64,000 nt of DNA from FEN-1297 sp964618785 (GCA_964618785.1 CAZUCY010000003.1:1-64000), one strand, 5' to 3'; shown: positions 53,632-62,397, counted from the first letter of the stretch. The notes: generated by a model from the letters alone, not told the origin. Made by a program: numbers and translations.

Positions 53632-54720
53632 TTAACCGTTCTTAGATTGGAAAGTTTTTAAGAAATCAACGAGTTCTTCAATACCTTTCTTTGGAAAAGC
53701 ATTGTATATAGATGCTCTTAAACCTCCAACCGAACGGTGTCCTTTTAATCCGTCAAAACCTACTGCAGTTGTTTCTGCAATAAGCTTCTTTTCCAACTCT
53801 TCATTTGGTAATCTGAATGTGACATTCATAATAGAACGGCTGTCCGGTACTGCATGCCCCTTATAGAATCCATTGCTTTCATCAAAACACTTGTAAAGTA
53901 AATCGGCTTTTTCTTTATTTACCATATTCATTGCATCAAGCCCGCCATTTTTAATCAACCATTTTGCAACCAATCCTATAATGTAAATACCGAATGTAGA
54001 AGGAGTATTATAAAGAGATCCATTTTCTGAATGAATTTTGTAATTAAGCATAGAATGTAGTGAATCCGAACTTCTCTCTAACAAATCCTTTCTGATAATT
54101 ACGACAGTAACGCCTGATGGTCCCATATTTTTCTGGGCGCCGGCGTAAATTACTCCATATTTATTTACATCAATTTTTTTGCTCAATATATCGGAAGATG
54201 CATCGCAAACAAGCGGAACTTTTCCTGTTTCCGGTTCTTTTTGCCATTGTGTTCCGTAAATTGTATTGTTTGAAGTAAAGTGAACATAAGAAGCATCCGG
54301 ATCAAGTTTTAGCTCCTCCTGCTTTGGAATTCTTTTAAAGTTTTCGCTTTCTGTAGTAGCCGCTATATTGGTAGCGCCGACTCTTTTAGCTTCTTTTAAA
54401 GCTTTTTTAGACCAGCTTCCGGTAATAATATAGTCAGCTTTGTTTTTTTTGGGCATTAAATTTAACGGTACCATGGAAAACTGAAGACTTGCACCACCTT
54501 GTAAAAATAGAATATCGTAATTATCACTTATGCTAAGTAACGATTTTAAATCTGTTCTCGTTTCATTAATTATTTTATCAAAAGTTTTTGATCTATGACT
54601 TATCTCTAATATTGACATTCCTACACCAGGAAGAACAAAAAGATTTTCCTGTGCTTCTTTAATTACTTCTTCCGGTAAAACAGCCGGACCTGCACTGAAG
54701 TTATACACCCTTTGTTGCAT
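53632..54720 (-). CDS. serC: phosphoserine aminotransferase
   Basis: SerC converts 3-phosphohydroxypyruvate and glutamate to phosphoserine in serine (and pyridoxal phosphate) synthesis. The 362-residue class V aminotransferase starts QQRVYNFSAGPAVLPEEV. It has EISHRSKTF, the LFLQGGASLQFSM phosphate-binding loop, HFTSNNTIYGTQW, and the PLP lysine Lys197 in AGAQKNMGPSG. The substrate-binding GHRSVGGLRASIYNA block closes the protein. GGAAAGG precedes the start. It lies 76 bases downstream of the DUF1015 gene on the same strand. DUF1015 genes are frequently found with serine-pathway genes in bacteria, in my recollection. Confidence 0.96.
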   Translation of the reverse strand: MQQRVYNFSAGPAVLPEEVIKEAQENLFVLPGVGMSILEISHRSKTFDKIINETRTDLKSLLSISDNYDILFLQGGASLQFSMVPLNLMPKKNKADYIITGSWSKKALKEAKRVGATNIAATTESENFKRIPKQEELKLDPDASYVHFTSNNTIYGTQWQKEPETGKVPLVCDASSDILSKKIDVNKYGVIYAGAQKNMGPSGVTVVIIRKDLLERSSDSLHSMLNYKIHSENGSLYNTPSTFGIYIIGLVAKWLIKNGGLDAMNMVNKEKADLLYKCFDESNGFYKGHAVPDSRSIMNVTFRLPNEELEKKLIAETTAVGFDGLKGHRSVGGLRASIYNAFPKKGIEELVDFLKTFQSKNG

Positions 54721-54796
54721 AGTTACCTTTCCTTTTTCATTGAAAATGAATAGAATTATTTACTACTTTTACTTACAGCATGTTTGTTAGTAAAAA

Positions 54797-56044
54797 TTAA
54801 ATTAAGTGTATTAATAAACCGTCCCTTAATTTGGGTTCGAACCACGTCGATTTTGGCGGCATTATTTCTCCTCCATTTGAGATGTTCATTAAATCGTCCA
54901 CTGACACTGGGTATAGTGAAAAAGCCACTGCTGCTTTTCCGTTTTCAACCAGCTTTTCAAGTTCTTCTGTCCCCCTTATACCTCCTATAAAGTCTATACG
55001 TTTATTCGTCCTGGGGTCATCTATTCCTAAAACCGGGTTCAGTAAAAAATCTTGAAGAATACTCACATCTAAAGTTTCTGCTACCGATTTTGAAAGAGCA
55101 TTACTCGCCAGGATTGAATCCCTTGCTTTTAACATATACCAATCACCATCAAGATACATTCCAAAGTTCTTCCTTTCAGACGGCTTAGAAATATTAGTCT
55201 TTTCTATCGAAAATTTTTCGCTGACTTCATTTAAAAAATCTTCCTTAGTCTTTTTGTTAAGATCAAATACAATCCTATTGTAAGGCAATATTTTTAACTG
55301 ATTTGCAGGGAAAAGAACTGCAAGGAAAAAATTGTACTCTTCCTTGCCGGTATGAGCCGAATTTAAATCTTGTTTTATCTTTCTTACACGGCTGGCGCTT
55401 GCCGCACGATGATGACCATCGGCAATATATATATTATTTACTTTCGCTGTTTCTTCTACGATTGATTGATTATGACTGTCCGGTAATATCCATATTGTAT
55501 GTTCGATTCCATCAGTTGAAGTAAAATCATAAATCGGTTTTGTATTAATAATTGTATCATTTACAAGGTTATCTATTGCCCTAACAGAATTATAAGTTAA
55601 AAACACCGGACCGGTTTGAGCGCCGGTAGTAATTATATGATTTGTCCGGTCATCCTCTTTTACTTTTCTTGTATTCTCATGCTTTAATATAATATTATTA
55701 TCATAATCATCAACTGAAAATGTTGCGGCAATTCCAACTTGCGATCTCCCGTCCATTATTAGTCTATATAAATAAAAATGTTCTGCATCATCAATAATTA
55801 ATGGAACTTGAGAGGTCAATCTCTGTAAATTTTCTTTAGCTTTCTGATAAACTAATGGAGAATATGGGTCAGTATCTTTTCCAAATTCTATTTCAGAACG
55901 TGTTACCCGGATAAAACTTATTGGATTTCCTTCTGCAAATAATTTTGCTTCTTCTTTACTGACTACGTCATATGGAACACTTGCCACATTGCATGCGGAT
56001 TTTTCTACAGGTCGTAAAGCTTTAAAAGGTTTTATTGCTGCCAT
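54797..56044 (-). CDS. DUF1015 domain protein
   Basis: A 415-residue protein spanning the full DUF1015 family: MAAIKPFKALRPVEK at the N-terminus, VASVPYDVVSKEEAK, ISFIRVTRSE, the central HENTRKVKEDDR and IYIADGHHRAASASRVR motifs, and the C-terminal VAFSLYPVSVDDLMNIS and MPPKSTWFEPKLRDGLLIH. The ADGHHR motif resembles a nucleotide- or metal-handling active site related to ParB/sulfiredoxin-like and phosphotransfer folds; the family's biochemical function is not established to my knowledge. The start at 56044 is set by GGAGATTATC upstream. The serC neighbour suggests a role linked to serine metabolism. Confidence 0.9.
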   Translation of the reverse strand: MAAIKPFKALRPVEKSACNVASVPYDVVSKEEAKLFAEGNPISFIRVTRSEIEFGKDTDPYSPLVYQKAKENLQRLTSQVPLIIDDAEHFYLYRLIMDGRSQVGIAATFSVDDYDNNIILKHENTRKVKEDDRTNHIITTGAQTGPVFLTYNSVRAIDNLVNDTIINTKPIYDFTSTDGIEHTIWILPDSHNQSIVEETAKVNNIYIADGHHRAASASRVRKIKQDLNSAHTGKEEYNFFLAVLFPANQLKILPYNRIVFDLNKKTKEDFLNEVSEKFSIEKTNISKPSERKNFGMYLDGDWYMLKARDSILASNALSKSVAETLDVSILQDFLLNPVLGIDDPRTNKRIDFIGGIRGTEELEKLVENGKAAVAFSLYPVSVDDLMNISNGGEIMPPKSTWFEPKLRDGLLIHLI

Positions 56045-56305
56045 AATAAAGATAATCTCCAAAAAGAAAAAAAATCATGTATAAAAATCAGTAAAAAAAA
56101 GACAATAATCCATAGAAATGTCCAAATGATAGTTATTAATAAATTTAGTGTACTTAAATGAAAAGGAATAATAAAAGGTATATTCAATAAATAACCTAAA
56201 ATATTTAGGTAAATTGATTAAAAATGTTAACTTATAAAACTGCCGTAAAGTCTGTATTGTTGATTAAAATACTTGCTTTGATTGAATCCTTTTTCTTTAA
56301 AATAA

Positions 56306-57187
56306 TTAGTCATTTCCAATCTCCGGTTCGGTATGAACCATTACCTCCGAATTCTCAATTTCTCTTTCAATAGCGTCTTCAACTTTATGGGATATATGAT
56401 GGGCTTCATCTATTGTCAGATTATTATTAACGTGAATATTAAGTTCTATGAATTTTTTTGCGCCGGCTTCTCTTATTCTTAGATTATGGTATCTTTTTAC
56501 TTCGGAAATGCTTTTAATTATTTGACTAATTGATTCATTCAAACCCTGTGGCGCTTTATCAACTAAAACATCAAAAGATTTTTTTCCTAGTTTGAAACTA
56601 ATGTAAAGGATTATTAAAGCGACAAGCAAAGCAGAAATTGCATCCGCTAAATAAAAGTGAAACGAAACGCCGATTAAACCTATCATTACAACAGAAGAGC
56701 TCCATATATCTGTTGAGAAATGGAGAGCATCTGCTTTAAGTGCCTGGCTGTTGTACTTTTTTGCTACTTTAAATAAGGAGCGTGAACGAGTGAAATCAAT
56801 AATAATGGCGACAATAATTACAATGAAGCTCCAGGCAGTAATATCAATTTTTACATGATGGGTCAACATCCGATTAAAAGCTTCGTAAATTATCCAGGCA
56901 CATGTAATTATAAGTAAGAAGGTTTCAAACAGCGCTGAAAAATTTTCAATCTTGCCATGTCCGAAATTATGTTCTTTATCCGCCGGATTGTCTGAAATTC
57001 GCACAGCAAAAAGAGTAATGAGTGCCGCTATTAAATCAAGAGAAGAATGTAATGCTTCGGATAAGATGCCCAGACTTCCAGTCGATATTCCGATAATAAG
57101 TTTAAAAGTAGTTAAAAATACAGCCGCTATTACAGATGAAAGCGCAACTCTTTTTTTCTCGGTAATTGCCTTACTATCCTGATTCAT
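56306..57187 (-). CDS. cation diffusion facilitator (CDF) transporter
   Basis: A 293-residue divalent-metal/proton antiporter of the inner membrane. Six hydrophobic segments occupy about residues 12-205, and a cytosolic ferredoxin-like domain lies at about 210-290. The metal-site helices show HxxxD pairs: ALHSSLD in helix 2 (about residue 43) and ALHFSTDIWSS in helix 5 (about residue 153). The DNPADKEHNFGHGKIENFSA loop is family-typical. The cytosolic domain includes LRIREAGAKKFIELNIHV and HHISHKVEDAIE. Zinc, iron or manganese export are all possible; specificity cannot be fixed by eye. Confidence 0.92.
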   Translation of the reverse strand: MNQDSKAITEKKRVALSSVIAAVFLTTFKLIIGISTGSLGILSEALHSSLDLIAALITLFAVRISDNPADKEHNFGHGKIENFSALFETFLLIITCAWIIYEAFNRMLTHHVKIDITAWSFIVIIVAIIIDFTRSRSLFKVAKKYNSQALKADALHFSTDIWSSSVVMIGLIGVSFHFYLADAISALLVALIILYISFKLGKKSFDVLVDKAPQGLNESISQIIKSISEVKRYHNLRIREAGAKKFIELNIHVNNNLTIDEAHHISHKVEDAIEREIENSEVMVHTEPEIGND

Positions 57188-57363
57188 TTGTTTTTCAATT
57201 TTAAGTAATTCAATTTTAATGAAATTAATTGCCCGGTATTTTCCCGAGCAGGTTAAAATGGTTCGTTTAAAAATAAATAAATTAGCGGAAAATAAAACTA
57301 CGAGTTGCTTTAAATAATATTATTACCAGGATAAAATTGTGTAAGCCATTTTATAATAATTAC

Positions 57364-57938
57364 TTATCGTACTATTTTAAAATTAAAATTGGGAGTTTTA
57401 AAAATACTCATAAGCCTTATCCAAATCAGCAAAAGCATCTCCATACCTCTCGCAGCCGTAATATCACCCAAGTCTACTTTGGACTTCCAGCCGAACCACT
57501 CTGATAAAATAGATTTAACTTTTCTTTAGCTTCTAAGTCATTTCCGCATATAAAAATATCGTGATCACCTATGATAAACGAAGGTTCAATCATTAATTTA
57601 CAATTCATTGTATTTAATGTTTTGATGACCTTTAATTGTGGAAATGTTCTTTGTATCTGTTCACCCAATGAATCATCATTACAGACCGAGAGTGTGGGAG
57701 GCATACCTTTTGAAAAATCTAATGTATTTGCAATATCTATCAATATTTTACCATTAAAATTATGTTCATTTGCCAGTTTTAAAACGCTGATTGAATCGTC
57801 TCCGGCAGTACAGTTAAAAAGAATTTCCCCGAAAGAGGCTGCATCTTGAAATGAACTGTTGGATGCATTAGACCCGTTCGATTTTACCCAATCTATAGTT
57901 TTTTCGTTATTTGCCGTTTCGTCTATGCCCTTCCTTAA
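57364..57938 (-). pseudogene. NADP/F420-type reductase gene, truncated and frameshifted
   Basis: Read right to left from 57938, the frame encodes NEKTIDWVKSNGSNAS, FGEILFNCTAG, NGKILIDIANTLDFSKGMPP, SLGEQIQRTFPQLKVIKTL and GDHDIFICGND. These are the diagnostic blocks of the NADPH-dependent F420-reductase-like family. An in-frame stop at 57939-57941 removes the expected N-terminal 30 or so residues with the GxGxxG dinucleotide site, and no such motif is found in any frame upstream. At about 57506-57509 (AAAA on the plus strand) one base is missing. Restoring it continues as SEWFGWKSKVDLGDITAARG to a natural C-terminus TPNFNFKIVR before TAA at 57364-57366. With its cofactor site lost, the gene should be non-functional. 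Confidence 0.8.
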
Positions 57939-58071
57939 TTAATAAGCTATTTCATTAGTTCCGGTATCATCTGGTTGACTATTTAATTCCCTATTGTCAA
58001 CTACAGATAAAAAATTGTCCGACATTTATAAATAAAAGGATAACATTAACTGTCTGATCAAATATTCTAAA

Positions 58072-58425
58072 TCATTTTTTATTCTGAAATTCCTGGAATA
58101 CTTCGTTAATGGCTTCTTTTTCTATTATCCATGGGTGTAGATGATATAAAAATACACCTGCTTTAACAGCGGGGTCTTCATCAATAAGAGTTATTACTTC
58201 TTTTTCAGAATTGACTTTAAAGACTGTCATACCGCGTAATTCTCCATCGTCAATAAAAGGTCCAACCAATAGAGTTTTTCCTGATTTTCTTAAAGATATT
58301 TGATATTCAACATGATCAATCTGCAATTTTGCCGATTCCGCAGTTTCTTCAGAAGTCCACATTGGCCCCTTTGTCAAAAATAAAACAAATAATCTTGTCA
58401 TTTGACCGCGTGTTGGAATTGGCAT
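58072..58425 (-). CDS. YciI-like family protein
   Basis: The 117-residue product has the YciI-like ferredoxin-fold pattern: MTRLFVLFLTKGPMW, DHVEYQISLRKSGKTLLVGPF, DGELRGMTVFKVNSEKEV and the concluding DEDPAVKAGVFLYHLHPWIIE. Members are small dimeric enzymes or binding proteins with a His/Asp pair; a true function is unknown for most. The start at 58425 has AAGGA upstream and an eight-residue extension before the usual MTRLF start. It lies upstream of the degraded reductase on the same strand. Confidence 0.8.
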   Translation of the reverse strand: MPIPTRGQMTRLFVLFLTKGPMWTSEETAESAKLQIDHVEYQISLRKSGKTLLVGPFIDDGELRGMTVFKVNSEKEVITLIDEDPAVKAGVFLYHLHPWIIEKEAINEVFQEFQNKK

Positions 58426-58690
58426 TTACTGTCCTTTGGGTTGTGATCTGAGTTTATGCTTTGGCAAAAAAAATATATAATCTTTTAACCATAAACAATA
58501 TATGAATTTATACCGAATATTTGGATTAATAGGAAATTAAATTTAGAATTGTTCATTTTTTTTGTGAAAGCCGTTGTCTTTAAAAATTTTATTAAATGTC
58601 GATAATAATTATGGATTACTTTTATATTTTGGCAATCCATGAAAAGAATTCAAATGTATCATCTTTATTTTAATAAAAAAGTGGTGAACA

Positions 58691-60664
58691 ATGGCTATAA
58701 ATAAAAATATAAAGATACTCCTTGTAGAAGATGCCGGGGTAATGCGCAAAATGGAAATCAAAACCTTAAATTCACTTGATTTTAATAATGTAAAAGAAGC
58801 TAAAAATGGAAAAGCGGCAATTGAATTATTGCAGAATAGCCTGGATGTTGAATTAATCATCAGCGATTGGAACATGCCTGTAATGGGTGGATATGAATTA
58901 TTGAAGTGGGTTCGTTCAAATGGAAAAACAAAAGATTTACCTTTCATTATGGCTACAGGCAGGGGAGAAAAAAAAGAAGTCGAAAAAGCATCGGAAGCAG
59001 GAGTTTCAAGTTTTATTTCCAAACCATTTAATAAAGATGAACTTTTTGAAAAAATTAATGAAGCATTTGGTGTTAAATCTGAAGAAATAGAACAAAATTC
59101 TTTAACACAGGAAACGCGAATAACATCTTCGGGTAAAGTGAAGATAAAAGCTGTTCATATTCAAATTACAGATCATCTGACACTTGGTATATTAAAAAAC
59201 ATGATTAATAAGAACGAATTTTCACCTAAACATTTTGAACTTGAAACCGAATGTTTGCCGAGCTGGAATACAGTTGCAAAAGCATTAGAAAATAAAACTG
59301 CGGATGCTGCTTTCATACTGGCTCCGCTTGCAATGGATCTTTACAATTACGGTGTTCCTGTTCGCTTAATTCTATTTGCCCATAAGAACGGAAGCATTTG
59401 TGTAAAGAATAAAACAGGCGATGATGTTGCCGGTCCGGAATTCTTTAAAAATAAATCATTTTATATACCACATACTATGTCTATACATAATATGCTGGGA
59501 CATATTTATTTTAATAATATAGGGCTGAAGCCCAGTGTTACGGGTCAAAAAGATGTTGATATAAACTTTGAAGTAGTTGCGCCTATTAAGATGGGTGAGT
59601 TATTGGCGGGAAACGAAGATGCAAGCGGATTTATAGTTGCAGAGCCTTTAGGGACGAAAGCAATTGCTTCCGGATTGGCTGAACTCCAATTTTTATCAAG
59701 TGAACTATGGGAAAATCATCCATGCTGCGTTCTTGCAGTCCAGGAAGATTTAATTAAAAATCATCCCGATGCTGTTCAGGAATTTACCAGTTTATTGGTT
59801 CAGGCTGGGAAAATAATTTCTCAAAAACCGGGATATGCTGCTGAAGTCGCCGTTGAATTTTTAGACCCTAAAAGGGAACTTGGGCTCAAAGTATCGATTC
59901 TTAAAAATGTTCTTACAGAACCAAAAGGAATTAAAACTGATAATCTTTATCCTGTCAAATCCGATCTGGATTTTATTCAGAACTACATGCATGATAAAAT
60001 GGGTATCGGTTCGGTTATAAATTTGAATGAATTTGTTGATCTTAAATTTGCAGATAAAGCCTGCTCCGAAGCGGACAAGTCTGCTAAGATTAAAATAATT
60101 GCCGAAAAAGATTTAACTATTAAGGTACAACAAATTTTAAGTAGGGAAATGGAAACTGAAAAAAACATTCATTCAAAAGAAGCTTTAAATATGGAAGGAA
60201 AGTATTTAATATTTATCCTTGACAATGAGCGTTACGGAATTGAGATATTGAAAATTGTTGAAATTATTAAAATGGTTCCGATTACCTGCGTTCCAAATAC
60301 TCCTGCCTTTGTGAAAGGAGTAATAAATTTGAGGGGCAGTATTGTACCTACAATCGATCTAAGATTAAAAATCGGAATGGATCCGGCGGAATATAGCAGC
60401 AAAACAAGAATATTAATCAGCGAAGACGAACGGGACGGAGTAAAAACACGTGTAGGGTTTATCGTAGATGCTGTGGAAGTTATATGCGACGTAAAAGCCG
60501 AAAAGATAGAAAGTTCATCATCATTTAACGACCAGGCAGATAATCAGTTTATTTTAGGAGCAGTAAAATCCACTGATGGTATTTACTTGCTGCTTAATCT
60601 TCCAATGATTATGGCTCCTGTAAATACCCTCCGAAAAGAGGCAAAAATGAAGGTATTTGTGTAG
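58691..60664 (+). CDS. REC / NMT1-like substrate-binding / CheW fusion protein
   Basis: A 657-residue soluble signalling protein with three parts. Residues 5-125 form a CheY-like receiver: acidic pair Glu13-Asp14, phospho-acceptor Asp59 (ISDWNMPVMGG), Thr89 and Lys111 (FISKPF). Residues about 149-450 resemble substrate-binding proteins of the nitrate/sulfonate/thiamine-precursor type (NMT1, NrtA, SsuA): ITDHLTLGILKNM, PSWNTVAKALENKTADAAFI with LAPLAMDLYNYGVPV, GQKDVDINFEVVAP, EPLGTKAIASG and CCVLAVQEDLIKNHPDAV. There is no signal peptide or membrane helix, so the domain is cytosolic. A helical linker leads to a CheW domain (about 503-650: YLIFILDNERYGIEILKIVEI, CVPNTPAFVKGVINLRGSIVPTIDL, VGFIVDAVEVI). 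CheW couples receptors to CheA, and CheV proteins also join CheW to REC. Here a ligand-binding domain is built in. No other chemotaxis gene is nearby. Confidence 0.88.
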   Translation: MAINKNIKILLVEDAGVMRKMEIKTLNSLDFNNVKEAKNGKAAIELLQNSLDVELIISDWNMPVMGGYELLKWVRSNGKTKDLPFIMATGRGEKKEVEKASEAGVSSFISKPFNKDELFEKINEAFGVKSEEIEQNSLTQETRITSSGKVKIKAVHIQITDHLTLGILKNMINKNEFSPKHFELETECLPSWNTVAKALENKTADAAFILAPLAMDLYNYGVPVRLILFAHKNGSICVKNKTGDDVAGPEFFKNKSFYIPHTMSIHNMLGHIYFNNIGLKPSVTGQKDVDINFEVVAPIKMGELLAGNEDASGFIVAEPLGTKAIASGLAELQFLSSELWENHPCCVLAVQEDLIKNHPDAVQEFTSLLVQAGKIISQKPGYAAEVAVEFLDPKRELGLKVSILKNVLTEPKGIKTDNLYPVKSDLDFIQNYMHDKMGIGSVINLNEFVDLKFADKACSEADKSAKIKIIAEKDLTIKVQQILSREMETEKNIHSKEALNMEGKYLIFILDNERYGIEILKIVEIIKMVPITCVPNTPAFVKGVINLRGSIVPTIDLRLKIGMDPAEYSSKTRILISEDERDGVKTRVGFIVDAVEVICDVKAEKIESSSSFNDQADNQFILGAVKSTDGIYLLLNLPMIMAPVNTLRKEAKMKVFV

Positions 60665-61051
60665 CACGTGCAGTTCCATAAACCGAATTTGCAACTGAAC
60701 CGACTATTTAATAAAATATTACCAGTTCATTAAAAACTTTGATTACTAGTTCAAGAACCGTAATTAATTCATTTTTCTTCATGCGATGATCTTTGCAAAT
60801 ACGGGTCGCCTTTTTCATATAATTTTCCCCTGTAATTGAATTTTACAATAAAAAAATATAGTTCCCATTTAGTTAATCGTGGATTTTTCCTTACTATAGC
60901 TCTCTTTGATAGCTGAATTGTTAATGAACATAAGGATTTAACTAGTGAAAATTTTTAGAAGTTACTTTTTTGACGCTTCAATTTAATTTGAATATTCTCT
61001 ATTTTTTGATTAATATCAAATAGCTGACTTTTTATTTTGATTTTTTTATTG
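60665..61051. other. convergent intergenic region
   Basis: These 387 AT-rich bases lie between the tail-to-tail REC/CheW fusion gene and the minus-strand hypothetical gene. Apart from a 36-codon minus-strand frame (60708-60818, listed separately), no gene, RNA or clear terminator hairpin was recognised. Confidence 0.35.
60708..60818 (-). CDS. possible 36-residue small protein
   Basis: The ATG at 60818 is preceded by AGGGGAAAATTAT, a usable ribosome-binding site, and the frame closes with TAA at 60708-60710. The product starts strongly basic (MKKATRICKDHRMKKNE) and continues as an amphipathic hydrophobic helix (LITVLELVIKVFNELV). No family is recognised. It could be a small DNA- or membrane-binding peptide, or chance. 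Confidence 0.3.
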   Translation of the reverse strand: MKKATRICKDHRMKKNELITVLELVIKVFNELVIFY

Positions 61052-61396
61052 TTAATATATTAAAACTATATCAAAAAGATTTCTCTTCACATTAGAAATA
61101 ACTTTTTTAATTATATCTATTTCACCTTTATATTGATACACTTTATTTTTAGAAAGCATTCTCATCACACTGTTACGCTGCAATATGCTTTCCCAATCAG
61201 ATATTCTTAAGCTATCGGCAATATCTAATCTGATGTAAAGATGCGGTTGTTCGGCAGTTTCACTTTCTTTATTGAATACCAAAGTAATGTTTTTCTTTTT
61301 TAACAGATTGCTTAACCGGGTTCTTAGTCCTTTTTCAAACAAACTGTCGTTTTTAATAACAGTATTCTGATTTTTCAAAATAAGATATGCTTTCAA
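61052..61396 (-). CDS. hypothetical protein, possibly the 3' part of an interrupted gene
   Basis: From a TTG at 61396 the frame encodes 114 residues, lysine-rich with alternating strands and helices and no recognised domain. Upstream in the same frame, separated only by TAA at 61412-61414 and five codons, lies NENKLGFIFFFLFLGFMFTN, a good transmembrane anchor. Its absence from the current gene and the weak ribosome-binding site before the TTG suggest the original gene began near 61490 and was interrupted by a nonsense codon. Alternatively two separate short genes exist. It lies downstream of a STAS-domain gene on the same strand and may belong to that operon. Confidence 0.45.
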   Translation of the reverse strand: MKAYLILKNQNTVIKNDSLFEKGLRTRLSNLLKKKNITLVFNKESETAEQPHLYIRLDIADSLRISDWESILQRNSVMRMLSKNKVYQYKGEIDIIKKVISNVKRNLFDIVLIY

Positions 61397-61503
61397 CCCT
61401 GTAGGCTTTTGTTATCCTTTTAATTTGAGATTAGTAAACATAAATCCTAAGAATAGGAAAAAGAAAATGAACCCCAATTTATTTTCATTTAAATTCTTTC
61501 AAT

Positions 61504-61851
61504 TTATTCGTTTTTTATTTCCATAAAAGCTTCTTCAACAGTATTGCAGACAGGTAGTACTCTGTCAAGTTGTGTTATCTTTATTAAAGTATGAACTTTT
61601 TCAGAGGGTGCAACAAGCCTTATTTTCCCTTCATTGGTCTGCAAAATTCGGTTTGCAACAAGCAAAGAGCTTAAACCGGAACTGTCGCATGTTTCAACTT
61701 CGCTTAAATCGATAATAAGTTTATTTATACCTGCAACTTTTAAAAGGATTGTAAATTCTCCTTTAACCAACCCGGATATATTCGTATCAAACCGCTTCTC
61801 ATTCAACTTAAAAACTGTTATATCTCCGACACGTTTTGTCTCAAAATTCAT
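61504..61851 (-). CDS. STAS-domain anti-sigma-factor antagonist
   Basis: The 115-residue single-domain protein matches the SpoIIAA/RsbV family: FETKRVGDITVFKLNEKRFD, a middle LIIDLSEVETCDSSGLSSLL with the phosphorylatable serine region (DSSGLSSL), and GKIRLVAPSEKVHTLIKITQLDRVLPV. Such proteins sequester anti-sigma kinases when unphosphorylated. No anti-sigma kinase or PP2C phosphatase is adjacent, so partners must be elsewhere. AAAGG precedes the start. It follows the gene at 61861-62391 by only nine bases, so it belongs to the ligA operon. Confidence 0.93.
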   Translation of the reverse strand: MNFETKRVGDITVFKLNEKRFDTNISGLVKGEFTILLKVAGINKLIIDLSEVETCDSSGLSSLLVANRILQTNEGKIRLVAPSEKVHTLIKITQLDRVLPVCNTVEEAFMEIKNE

Positions 61852-61860
61852 ATTAATCCT

Positions 61861-62391
61861 TTAAAACATTTGCAGGAAATTTAATAAATTTTTATAAAAT
61901 ATTTCCGGATTATCTTCAATATTATCTATTTGAAGGTTGTAAAATTTATCGGAATTGTTTTTTTTAAACCCGATTTTCACCGGTGCGTTTACATAGCAAA
62001 CCAGCAGGCTGTTGAATAAGTTTTCTTCCTTTTCAAGGTCCATGACTATATCGAATTCCGATCTTACAAATTTTTCTCTTAATCTTTGAGATGGTAGTTT
62101 AAGCTTATTTATATCATTCAGGCTAAAATCAACAGCCTCAGAACGGTATTTTTGTGGAATAAGATTAATACGGAAATCCTGTGTGAAGACGACAATTTCT
62201 TTATTTAGCCGCTCAAAAAAATTAAGTACTACTAACGCCTTGTTAAAAGATACTTCACTTATAGGCATTAATATTAAAAATTTAAATGAACCCTTTAAAA
62301 AATCTTTAAATAATCTTTTTTCTATATAGTTATGTTCTGCTTGTTTATTTACTATGAGATGTGCAATTTTCAGTTTAATTGAATCAAACAT
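61861..62391 (-). CDS. conserved hypothetical, DUF6913 / GT9-fold-like
   Basis: The 176-residue protein starts with a basic helix (FDSIKLKIAHLIVNKQ). It continues with Rossmann-like alternation: FKFLILMPISEVSFNKALVVLNFFERLNKEIVVFTQDF, then VRSEFDIVMDLEKEENLFNSLL, VNAPVKIGF and DKFYNLQID. The D-x-x-x-D-L...N...A...K-x-G-F pattern resembles the N-terminal half of heptosyltransferase-like (GT9) proteins and the Bacteroidota family DUF6913. The second Rossmann domain needed for glycosyl transfer is absent, so an enzymatic role is doubtful. The start is six bases after the ligA stop. Confidence 0.55.
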   Translation of the reverse strand: MFDSIKLKIAHLIVNKQAEHNYIEKRLFKDFLKGSFKFLILMPISEVSFNKALVVLNFFERLNKEIVVFTQDFRINLIPQKYRSEAVDFSLNDINKLKLPSQRLREKFVRSEFDIVMDLEKEENLFNSLLVCYVNAPVKIGFKKNNSDKFYNLQIDNIEDNPEIFYKNLLNFLQMF

Positions 62392-62397
62392 ATTTTA

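Noticed and set aside
57571..57849. 92-codon plus-strand frame opposite the reductase pseudogene
   Set aside because: The minus strand carries conserved reductase motifs through this interval.
58609..59022. 137-codon minus-strand frame over the receiver domain of the CheW fusion
   Set aside because: The receiver motifs on the plus strand are unmistakable, so this is an antisense shadow.
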